NCBI GenBank assembly: GCA_964388455.1
Contig: CAYMAN010000001.1
Coordinates: forward strand, 91,280 to 155,279
Length of the DNA: 64,000 nt
Source: JBBRWO01 sp964388455
GTDB taxonomy: Bacteria; Actinomycetota; Coriobacteriia; Anaerosomatales; JAAXUF01
Reading direction: 5' to 3'
The stretch's first letter is position 1. Each line of letters begins with the position of its first letter. Both the position numbers and the translations under genes were made by a program. The notes below the pieces were generated by a model that saw only the letters and a program-made list of their open reading frames with translations, was not told the DNA's origin and did no database searches. Shown here piece after piece: positions 8,377-14,863 of this stretch.

Positions 8377-8407
8377 TTGAACCTGAGCTTTTCCTTTGAA
8401 CTTGAGG
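8377..8407. promoter_or_regulatory. Tandem direct repeat upstream of hcp, possible operator
   Basis: TTTGAACCTGAG at 8377-8388 and TTTGAACTTGAG at 8396-8407 are direct repeats with one difference. They start 19 bp apart, close to two helical turns, in the upstream region of hcp. Same-face spacing suggests binding of two regulator molecules. I see no matching -10 box with confidence, so the regulatory reading is tentative. Confidence 0.3.
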
Positions 8408-8469
8408 CTCTTACGCACTGTGAATCTTCCCGCGTTACCTGTTCTTCCCTCAACCGCGTCTAGCTTGCG

Positions 8470-8602
8470 GCCGAGCCGAGGACCGTAGGGGTCCCGCGCG
8501 AGTTCCGCAGCCGGGGAAGGTGGTCGGATGCACCGCATCCGTCTACCGCGGGCCCCCGGCAAGGACTGCCGAGCCCGGGACCCCTACGGTCCTCGGCTCG
8601 GC
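8470..8602. repeat. 133-bp near-palindrome with perfect 27-bp arms
   Basis: The 27 bases at 8470-8496 are the exact reverse complement of 8576-8602. The 79-nt centre folds further: CGGATGC (8525-8531) pairs with GCATCCG (8535-8541), and GCCGGGG/CCCCCGGC arms lie outside that, so nearly the whole element can form one long hairpin. It begins 10 bp after the ferredoxin stop codon and lies well upstream of hcp, both on the minus strand. There is no T tract, so it is not a typical terminator. It could be an mRNA stabiliser, a transcription attenuator or a small palindromic mobile element; I see no target duplication and no second copy in this window. Confidence 0.7.
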
Positions 8603-8611
8603 ACGAGGGCA

Positions 8612-9022
8612 CTACCCGTGAATGAGCGCCGGCAAGCACCGCGTGCAGACCCACGTGCTGGTCCCCTTGGTGCGAACCGGCAGCAGCGGCCCGTCATCCT
8701 CAGAGCGCCCGCAGTTGAAGCAGTGCTGCGCGATGTACGTGGGCTTGTTGGCCGCGATCGCCTCGGCGATCTTCTCGGCGACGCGCTCCTCGACAGCGGC
8801 CTCGTCGAAGGGCACGGTCTCGCGGTTCTCGAGAGTCAGCGCGCCGGTGGGGCACACGCCCAAGCAGAAGCCAGCGCCGTCACACAGCTCCTCTTTGACG
8901 ACCTTGGCCTTGCCGTCGATCATGACGATTGCGCCTTCCGCACACGGGCTGACGCAGACGCCGCAGCCGTTGCAGAGCTCTTCATCGATGTGGACGATCT
9001 GGCGGGTGACGGTGGTGCTCAT
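8612..9022 (-). CDS. Ferredoxin-like protein with altered second cluster site and C-terminal double CxxC
   Basis: 136 residues from ATG 9022 (GGAGGAG upstream), overlapping the ygbA-like stop by ATGA. The first [4Fe-4S] site is canonical: C17, C20, C23, C27 (CNGCGVCVSPC). In the second site the middle Cys is Ala: C47-x-x-A50-x-x-C53-x-x-x-C57, so this cluster would be [3Fe-4S] or use another ligand. A C-terminal extension adds C101-x-x-C104 and C126-x-x-C129, which resemble a zinc-ribbon or rubredoxin-like metal site. It probably donates electrons to Hcp, which needs a separate reductase; that is inferred from position. The length (twice a simple ferredoxin) and the extension make it a specialised member. 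Confidence 0.8.
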   Translation of the reverse strand: MSTTVTRQIVHIDEELCNGCGVCVSPCAEGAIVMIDGKAKVVKEELCDGAGFCLGVCPTGALTLENRETVPFDEAAVEERVAEKIAEAIAANKPTYIAQHCFNCGRSEDDGPLLPVRTKGTSTWVCTRCLPALIHG

Positions 9023-9480
9023 GGGGTCTCCTCCTGGTTGGTCGTGGTGCCGGCGGCCGCAGCAGCGGCCTTCTCGGCGGCGAGCTTCTTGTACTTCCGG
9101 CCGTCGAGCATGTGCTGGATGCCGGCGATCGCGTGGCCCTTGCGCCACGACTTGGGTCCCGAGTAGCGCATCATCTCGCGCTGCCACGCTCGCTCGTCGG
9201 GCTTGTAGCAGTGGGTCTCGCAGTACGCGCAGAACGGCTTGGGGTCCTCGGGGCAGTACGCGCGACGCCTCTCGGCGTAGACGAGGTGCGCTTCGCACTC
9301 TTCGCACAGCACCGGGAGCTTCCGGCCGTAGACACCCAGCTGGGCGGCTTCCGTCTGAACGCCGCGCCGTGTGCGGTCGCCGTGGTGGCCGTCGCACCAG
9401 ATGGCGACGAAGTCACCGAGCGTGGTCGTGTCGCTGACCACCTCCGGATCCTTCATGCGTTCGACGAACTTCTGGTTCAC
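9019..9480 (-). CDS. ygbA: YgbA-like (nitrous oxide-stimulated promoter family) protein
   Basis: 153 residues from GTG 9480. It shows the YgbA_NO family pattern: an early CDGHHG, then a LCEECEAHLVYAERR segment, CPEDPKPFCAYCETHCYKPD and a C-terminal MMRYSGPKSW. The cysteines could bind metal or an Fe-S cluster. In E. coli ygbA is induced by nitric oxide and reported to help recovery from nitrosative stress. Here it heads an operon with the ferredoxin gene (ATGA overlap) and lies divergent from a Crp/Fnr regulator gene. A TTGAC-N4-GTCAA palindrome sits at about -41.5 from a candidate start. The Ala/Lys-rich C-terminus (about 130-145) is not part of the conserved domain. The GTG has only a distant Shine-Dalgarno, so the exact start is uncertain. 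Confidence 0.82.
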   Translation of the reverse strand: MNQKFVERMKDPEVVSDTTTLGDFVAIWCDGHHGDRTRRGVQTEAAQLGVYGRKLPVLCEECEAHLVYAERRRAYCPEDPKPFCAYCETHCYKPDERAWQREMMRYSGPKSWRKGHAIAGIQHMLDGRKYKKLAAEKAAAAAAGTTTNQEETP

Positions 9481-9566
9481 TTGGCCGACGCCCTTCCGCG
9501 AACGCGATCGTGCGATGACTGCCGTTCCGTCGATCTCGCGGGCATGTAGTCCCTACCCGCTCTCGC

Positions 9567-9608
9567 ACCGTACGCCCCACATACGATGTGTTCTTTGACG
9601 CGGGTCAA
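9567..9608 (-). promoter_or_regulatory. Crp/Fnr-type operator and candidate ygbA promoter
   Basis: TTGACGCGGGTCAA at 9595-9608 is a perfect TTGAC-N4-GTCAA palindrome, close to the TTGAT-N4-ATCAA site of FNR/DNR-type regulators. On the minus strand a TACGGT -10-like box (9567-9572) would put the transcription start near 9560, with the palindrome centred at about -41.5, the class II activator position. The site also lies upstream of the divergent regulator gene, so it may control both directions. Confidence 0.65.
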
Positions 9609-9704
9609 TTCCGCGAAGAATCTTTACACTGGGGGTAGGAAATGAGGACCGCCTGTCCGAGAGGGACGTGCGGGTCCCGCGCCGACGATCAGCGAGAGGC
9701 ACCT

Positions 9705-10421
9705 GTGACAGCACCCAGCGATATCCGCCCAGACGTGTGGGCCGCACTCCGAGGTTGCCGCCTGTGGCGCACCGCCTCCGACGACGCCGTGGCCGCGCTG
9801 GCGTTGCGCGCGCACGTTCGCGAGCAGCCGCGCGGCGCGTCGCTGGCACGCGAGGGGGAGGCCGCCGAGGAGTTCGGGGTACTCGTGACCGGCAAGGCGC
9901 GCGTGTTCTACCTGGGTGCGGACGGTCGGCAGATCACGTTCGAAACCATCTCCGCAGGCGAACCGCTTGCCGCCGTCGCGGCCATGGCGGGGTCTCGGTA
10001 TCCGGCCAACATCGAGGCCGCAACGCCTGCCACAGTCGCATGCATACCCACCGCAGCGCTCTTCGATCTGCTGGCGGCAGAACCTCAGGTTGCGCGAACG
10101 TTGGTCGCGGACCTCGCGAACCGGGTGGTCAACTTCACGGCCGTCGTCAGCACGTTGGCTCTCGACGTTCCCAGCCGAGTGGCGCGCTACGTCTTCCATC
10201 GCGCGCTGCAGTCGGGCACGACAAGCTCGCGTGGGCTCGAGATCGAGCTCGGCATGAAGAAGGGCGAGCTCGCGATGGCGCTCGGCACCGTGCCCGAGAC
10301 ACTCTCACGCGCGTTTGCGAAGCTCAAGGACGACGGCATCCTCGAGGTGCACGGCCAGATGGTCACCATCCTGAACATGCGCGCGCTGGCTGCTCTGGGC
10401 AGCGGCTACGACGAGGGGTAG
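9705..10421 (+). CDS. Crp/Fnr-family transcriptional regulator (DNR/HcpR-like)
   Basis: 238 residues from GTG 9705 with GAGAGG at 5-nt spacing. It has an N-terminal cyclic-nucleotide-binding-type beta barrel (about 15-125, with GVLVTGKARVFYL), a long dimer helix (about 130-155) and a C-terminal winged helix whose recognition helix is LGTVPETLSRAFAKL. That helix matches the HcpR/DNR branch, which senses nitric oxide and activates hcp and nitrogen-oxide genes. There are no N-terminal FNR-type Fe-S cysteines. The gene is divergent from ygbA and a matching TTGAC-N4-GTCAA site lies between them, so it very likely controls this locus. The ligand (haem, NO or other) cannot be read from sequence. Confidence 0.88.
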   Translation: MTAPSDIRPDVWAALRGCRLWRTASDDAVAALALRAHVREQPRGASLAREGEAAEEFGVLVTGKARVFYLGADGRQITFETISAGEPLAAVAAMAGSRYPANIEAATPATVACIPTAALFDLLAAEPQVARTLVADLANRVVNFTAVVSTLALDVPSRVARYVFHRALQSGTTSSRGLEIELGMKKGELAMALGTVPETLSRAFAKLKDDGILEVHGQMVTILNMRALAALGSGYDEG

Positions 10422-10470
10422 TCGGCCGCAGTCTCGGTGGTCGGCAGCGTTCTCGGCATGCGATGCGCGC

Positions 10471-11379
10471 CTACATCGCCTTGAGCGACTGGTCGGCTGC
10501 GCTGGCCTTGTCTCGCGCCTCGAAGTACAACACGGTTGGGGTGTCTGCGAGCGCCTTGTACGCTTCTGCGATGGCGGTGATCGGCGAGGGTGGCAGCGCC
10601 TTGTACATGGCGATGCCCTTCGCATCAGCTTTGTTGTAGGCCGCAATGAAACTGTTGGCCTGCGCGGGCTTGCCTGCGAGCCAGGCGACGTCGGACTTGC
10701 GCGAGATGCCAACCTGCACCAGCTTCTGGTCGACGTACGCGACGTAGCGATCCAGCCCCGCCTCGGGAAACGTCGTTGCGGCCTGGCTGAACAGGTCGCG
10801 CGCAGACTGGAACGCCTTCTCGGCCTGCGCGTTTTTGACGGCGGAGTCCTGCACTCCCGCCTTGGTGAGCTTGTTGTAGGACGCCACAGCCGAGTCCGCG
10901 AGCTTGTCACCGGCGAGCGTCTGATCCCACGCCTGCTGGGCGAGCGGTTGAGCCTTCGCCACCATCACGTTCGCCGAGAGAATCACGGGCGCCTGCTCGA
11001 GCATGTCGAGCTTCGCTTTCGCAGTCGTCTTGAGCAAGTTCGCCTTGGCGCGCTCGGCGTTGTTCAGATCGGGATAGGCTGCGTTGATGAGGTTCACTGC
11101 CTCGGTGAGTTTGGCTGCTGCGGGCGCCACCGTGGGATCGAGTTCGAGCGCCTGTTGTCCGACTTCGGGTGTGACCTCAGCCCGGATGACCTTGTCGATC
11201 GCGATCACAGCCGCATCAGCCGACTCGACCATGATGATCGCCTGGTCCATCTGCTTCGCGGACTCGAGCCGTTTGCTCATCACGCCCCAGCCCAAGACGC
11301 TTGCGATGATAACCACCACAACCCCGCCGATGATGAGCGCAGTCCATATCTTGCGCTCGCTGCGTGGTTTCTCGATCAT
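10471..11379 (-). CDS. Single-pass membrane protein with long helical extracytoplasmic part
   Basis: 302 residues from ATG 11379, overlapping the stop of the upstream kinase-like gene by ATGA. A basic start (EKPRSERK) is followed by one membrane helix (about 12-33). The remainder is almost all alpha-helical, Ala/Lys/Asp-rich with heptad-like character and no cysteines. This suggests an elongated coiled-coil domain outside the membrane (or inside, if the topology is reversed). I do not recognise the family. Translational coupling to a PAS/histidine-kinase-like protein suggests that it is its partner, for example a stimulus-sensing or scaffold component; that is inference. Confidence 0.6.
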   Translation of the reverse strand: MIEKPRSERKIWTALIIGGVVVVIIASVLGWGVMSKRLESAKQMDQAIIMVESADAAVIAIDKVIRAEVTPEVGQQALELDPTVAPAAAKLTEAVNLINAAYPDLNNAERAKANLLKTTAKAKLDMLEQAPVILSANVMVAKAQPLAQQAWDQTLAGDKLADSAVASYNKLTKAGVQDSAVKNAQAEKAFQSARDLFSQAATTFPEAGLDRYVAYVDQKLVQVGISRKSDVAWLAGKPAQANSFIAAYNKADAKGIAMYKALPPSPITAIAEAYKALADTPTVLYFEARDKASAADQSLKAM

Positions 11380-12533
11380 GATGCGGCCTCTCTTCCAGAC
11401 TGCGCCTCTGCCCTGGGCAGTCGAATGGCGAACGTACTTCCTGCAGCGGGCAAGCTTGCTACGGTGATGAAACCACCATGAGCCTCTGCGATCACTCGAG
11501 CAAGGAACAGACCGATGCCCAGTCCTTCTCGGCCACCTTCGGTGGAGGTTCCAGAGTAAAAGCGGTCGAAGATGCGGTCGCGCTCAGAGGTGTCTATGCC
11601 CGGGCCGGTGTCCGCGACTTCGATCACGACCTCGGTTGCGGTGCCGTAGAGGCTTACTCCGACGCTGGCGTCCTTGGGCGTATGACGCAGGGCGTTGTTG
11701 ATCAGACTGGCGATGGCTTGCGTGAGCCGACGTCGGTCAGCGGGAATGGGGCCGAGCCTCGGGTCGAAGTCCACGACTACGCGCGCCTCCGCACCGTGCA
11801 CGCGTGAAACCGCGTCAGAGACCGCAGTGGCGAGATTGGTCGGCTCGACGGCGAGTTCCAGCTCGCCGCGTTCCAGCTCGAAGACGACGTGAAGATCGTC
11901 GAGCAGCGCGGACATTTGCCCGGCGCGCTCCGAGAGTGCGCGCACGGTTCGACTTCTGCGCACCTCGTCATTGATGATCGCAGGGTGCTGCAGAAGCTGG
12001 GTGAACCCGAGCACTGCAGTAAGCGGGTCTCGCAGTTCGCGCGACACCACCTCGACGAAGTCGTTACGATGCCGCTCGTGTCGCGTGTCGGCACCCAGCT
12101 CGCGCGTGAGCGACATGATGGCGGAGGCGTCACCGTCCTGGTCGAACACGGGAATCAGCACCATGTGCAACATGATGCGCGACCCGTCGGAGCGCATCGC
12201 CTGACCGTCCCGCTCCACCACACAATCACCTGCGGCGACCGCACGTAAGTCGCTGATCAGGTGCAGCCGATTCTCCTCGGCGATGTGCGGGAGCACCTTG
12301 CCCAGAACCTCGTGCGCGTTCCAGCCGTACAGGTCCTCGCACGTCGAGTTCCAGCGCAGCACGTGCCCGTCGAGGTCGAGAAGCTTCACGCAGTCGCCCG
12401 AGTGCCGTGCGAGCGCCTCGAGAACCTCCTCGGCGTTGCCGATGAAGAAGCTTTCCTTCGCCGGGTGGCCCGAGTCGAAACGGAGCCCTGCGGGAGACAG
12501 CGGAACGTATCGTGGTGCCGGTGCGTTGGTCAC
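11376..12533 (-). CDS. PAS-domain histidine kinase-like protein lacking the phosphoacceptor His
   Basis: 385 residues from GTG 12533 with AGGAG at 6-nt spacing. A PAS domain (about 35-145, with HVLRWNSTCEDLYGW) precedes a dimerisation helix and a HATPase domain. The H-box reads VVSRELRDPLTAVLGF: the phosphorylated His of the usual SHELR motif is Arg165. The ATP-binding boxes are intact: N box LINNALRH (about 277-284), G1 DTGPGID (308-314) and G2 GLGIGLFLA (337-345). It may therefore bind ATP but cannot autophosphorylate at the usual site, acting as a pseudokinase, a phosphatase or a sensor that modulates another kinase. There is no membrane segment and no response regulator gene next to it. 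The co-translated downstream gene encodes a membrane coiled-coil protein. Confidence 0.8.
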   Translation of the reverse strand: MTNAPAPRYVPLSPAGLRFDSGHPAKESFFIGNAEEVLEALARHSGDCVKLLDLDGHVLRWNSTCEDLYGWNAHEVLGKVLPHIAEENRLHLISDLRAVAAGDCVVERDGQAMRSDGSRIMLHMVLIPVFDQDGDASAIMSLTRELGADTRHERHRNDFVEVVSRELRDPLTAVLGFTQLLQHPAIINDEVRRSRTVRALSERAGQMSALLDDLHVVFELERGELELAVEPTNLATAVSDAVSRVHGAEARVVVDFDPRLGPIPADRRRLTQAIASLINNALRHTPKDASVGVSLYGTATEVVIEVADTGPGIDTSERDRIFDRFYSGTSTEGGREGLGIGLFLARVIAEAHGGFITVASLPAAGSTFAIRLPRAEAQSGREAAS

Positions 12534-12631
12534 GCGTGCTCCTGTTCTCGCGTACGAGCTGTACGCTGCCGCTCTCTTGTACCGCACCTTACGCATCCTC
12601 GGCAAAGGTGTCGTCTGGCGCAATAATTGGC

Positions 12632-12750
12632 ATGCACGTTGCTTTCACATTTTCGAGCTGTGGCGACCCGCCCTCACCTCCCCCCTCGAAGGCGGGGAAC
12701 GCCTGCTCGCAAGTTTGAACGACCCGCGCCCCCCACGCGGGTCGTTTCGT
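12632..12750 (+). ncRNA. 6C-like small RNA
   Basis: Two hairpins each carry a run of six cytosines in the loop, the defining trait of the actinobacterial 6C RNA. Hairpin 1 pairs CCCGCC (12667-12672) with GGCGGG (12691-12696), and its loop holds CCCCCC at 12680-12685. Hairpin 2 pairs AACGACCCGCG (12718-12728) with CGCGGGTCGTT (12736-12746) across CCCCCCA, then runs into TCGTTTT, forming an intrinsic terminator. AATAAT at 12622-12627 could be the -10 box, giving a transcript of about 115-120 nt. It lies in the 366-bp gap between the kinase-like gene and pafB. In mycobacteria and Streptomyces 6C acts as a trans-acting sRNA whose C-rich loops pair with G-rich mRNA. The assignment here is by structure only. 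Confidence 0.72.
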
Positions 12751-12899
12751 TTTCCGGGATAGTTTCGCCCCCGATTCGTCCGAGATTTCGCCTGCAATCT
12801 GCCCGCGTTCCACCCGCGCCAAGCAACCCTGCCCCCCCCCAGTCGCCGGGTACCGTACAATCTGCTCTGTCAGCGCACGCATTCGAGGGGAACTCCGCA

Positions 12900-13883
12900 A
12901 TGAGCGATGCCGTAGAGCGTCTCGTCAACCTCGCCCTCTTTTTGTCCGACGCCGCCGTCCCCGTGACGCGCGATCGCGTCCGCACCGAGGTCAAGGGCTA
13001 CCCCGCGGGTCAGGACGAGGACGCGTTCCTCCGCATGTTCGAGCGCGACAAGGACCAGCTCCGCGCCGCCGGCTTCACCATCCTCACTGACGAGGACAGC
13101 CGCTACTCCGTCGATCGCGATGCCACCTTCGCCTCCACCGTCGACCTCACCGCCGAGGAGGTCGCCGCCCTGCGCGCCGCAGGCACCGCACTCCTCGCCG
13201 ACCCCTCCTTCCCCTTCGGCCCCGACCTCCGTCTCGCACTTGCGAAGATAGCCTCCGGGTCTGACACCGACGGCCCCGACGCCTCCATCGCCGCAGCCTC
13301 CCGCCTCGCCGACGAAGACCCCGAGCGCCAGGGCGTCAGCGTCGCCGACCTCTCGGCAGCCGCCACGGCGAGCAAGCGCGTCACCTTCGGCTACACCAAC
13401 TCTTACGGCGCCTCCGCCCCGCACGACGTCGAGCCCTACGGCCTCTTCCTGCACGACGGCCGCTGGTACCTCGTGGGCCGCGACATCGCGCGCGACGAGG
13501 TCCGCACCTACACCGTGTCGCGCATGGCCACGATCGCCGTCAACACCGCCAAGCCCGCCACCCCGGACTTCGCGCGCCCCGGCGGCTTCGACGTGGGCAG
13601 CTTCGTCCGCCTCCCCTTCCAGTACGGCCCGCCCGCCGAGGAGTTCGAGGCCGAGCTCGCAATCGACGCTTCCGCCGCCTGGCGCGCCGAGCGACTCACT
13701 GCGGGCCAGGGCGAGCTGACCCCCGACGGCGACGGCTTCCGCTGGCGCGTCTCGGCGAGGTCGGTTCCTCGGCTGGTGCGATTCGTGGTCGAGAACGAAC
13801 CCGGCGTGCGACTCGTCGGCCCCCCACACACGTGCACGGCCCTGCGCGACGGACTCGAGACGGTGGCGAACCTCCATGGCTAA
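12900..13883 (+). CDS. pafB: WYL-domain transcriptional regulator, PafB-like
   Basis: 327 residues from ATG 12900 (GAGGGG upstream). An N-terminal winged-helix region (MSDAVERLVNLALFLSDA, about 1-75) is followed by a WYL domain (about 155-225; core HDVEPYGLFLHDGRWYLVGRDI) and a C-terminal WCX-type domain. It forms a tandem pair with the next gene, which it overlaps by 8 nt. In mycobacteria PafB and PafC form a heterodimer that turns on the LexA/RecA-independent DNA damage response after ssDNA binds the WYL domains. The order, overlap and domain plan support the same role here. The convergent DinG-type helicase gene is a plausible functional neighbour. The proteasome/pup genes that accompany pafBC in mycobacteria are not in this window. 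The reading frame extends upstream through the 6C RNA but has no start signal there. Confidence 0.82.
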   Translation: MSDAVERLVNLALFLSDAAVPVTRDRVRTEVKGYPAGQDEDAFLRMFERDKDQLRAAGFTILTDEDSRYSVDRDATFASTVDLTAEEVAALRAAGTALLADPSFPFGPDLRLALAKIASGSDTDGPDASIAAASRLADEDPERQGVSVADLSAAATASKRVTFGYTNSYGASAPHDVEPYGLFLHDGRWYLVGRDIARDEVRTYTVSRMATIAVNTAKPATPDFARPGGFDVGSFVRLPFQYGPPAEEFEAELAIDASAAWRAERLTAGQGELTPDGDGFRWRVSARSVPRLVRFVVENEPGVRLVGPPHTCTALRDGLETVANLHG

Positions 13884-14811
13884 GCAGTCCAGCACCGACA
13901 CCGCGCGCCGCCTCATCGCGCTCCTCGGCCACTTCCAGAACGAGGCCGAGATCCCGCTCGCCACACTCGCCGAGAAGGTCGGCGTGTCGCCCGCGCAACT
14001 CGCCGACGACCTCGCCACGCTCTCGGTCTGCGGCGTGGCGCCGTACTACCCGGACATGATGGTCGACGTCTTCGTCGAGAACGGCATAGTTGAAGTGGTC
14101 ACCCCGCTGCCAGCAATCAAGGGTGCGGTGCGCCTGTCAGCCGCTGAGGCCGAGGCGCTTTCGGCCGCTCTCGCCGCTGCGGGGTACTCGGCAGATGAAC
14201 CGCTGACCGAGAAGCTGCTCGCGGCCTCCTCGGCCGGCTTCGACGCCGAGGGACTCGCCCACACGCTGCGCACCGAGACTGCCGCGCACGACAGCGCCAT
14301 CTTCGAGGCGATCGCCGGCGCCATCGCCGCCTGCGAGGCGCTCGCTATCACCTACCAGCGCGACGGAGCCACAGCACCCGGCGCGCGCACCATCGAGCCG
14401 CATCGCCTCATCGCTGAGCGAGGCGCGTGGTACGTGACGGCGTACTGCCGCAGCGCCGGCGAGAGCCGCACCTTCCGAGTAGACCGCATCCGCACCGCCG
14501 AGGCGATCGGCGAGCATTTCGAGCCCGCGACCCCGACACTCGCTGCAGCGACGTTCACGGGCGAGGGACTGCCGCTCGCGCGCCTGCGCTTCGCAGCCGG
14601 CGAGGCGTTCATCGAGCGCGAATGGCCCGGCGGCCGCGTGATCGAATCCGCCGAGGACGGTTCGACGCTGGCCGAGGTGCCGTTCGGGGGTACCGGCTGG
14701 ATCGCACGTGCGGTGACTGCGAGGCTCGGAGCGGTCGAGGTCCTGGAGCCGGGTGAGGTCCGCGAGGCGGTTAGGGCGTTGGCGCTAGAGCGTGCTGGCG
14801 ATTTGGCCTAA
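13876..14811 (+). CDS. pafC: WYL-domain transcriptional regulator, PafC-like
   Basis: 311 residues from ATG 13876, overlapping pafB by 8 nt. It has an N-terminal winged helix (ARRLIALLGHFQNEAEIPLATLAEKVGVSPAQLADDLATL), a central part with the WYL core (EPHRLIAERGAWYVTAYCR, about 170-190) and a C-terminal WCX-like domain. The first helix-turn-helix follows the PafC pattern, where the second subunit tests for a coarse two-step HTH. It is expected to dimerise with the PafB-like protein. The downstream gap to the convergent helicase gene is about 50 bp with no clear hairpin. Confidence 0.82.
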   Translation: MAKQSSTDTARRLIALLGHFQNEAEIPLATLAEKVGVSPAQLADDLATLSVCGVAPYYPDMMVDVFVENGIVEVVTPLPAIKGAVRLSAAEAEALSAALAAAGYSADEPLTEKLLAASSAGFDAEGLAHTLRTETAAHDSAIFEAIAGAIAACEALAITYQRDGATAPGARTIEPHRLIAERGAWYVTAYCRSAGESRTFRVDRIRTAEAIGEHFEPATPTLAAATFTGEGLPLARLRFAAGEAFIEREWPGGRVIESAEDGSTLAEVPFGGTGWIARAVTARLGAVEVLEPGEVREAVRALALERAGDLA

Positions 14812-14863
14812 CTTCCGTTCGGGACTCTCAAGCGAAAGGCACGACGCCCAAGAGCGAGACGCC

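Noticed and set aside
12718..12746. Simple terminator only
   Set aside because: The hairpin is a terminator, but no plus-strand gene ends there, and with the upstream C6-loop hairpin a 6C-like RNA explains it better.
12870..14018. 382-residue open frame on the minus strand
   Set aside because: It is antisense to the PafB-like gene with Gly/Val/Glu-rich shadow composition.
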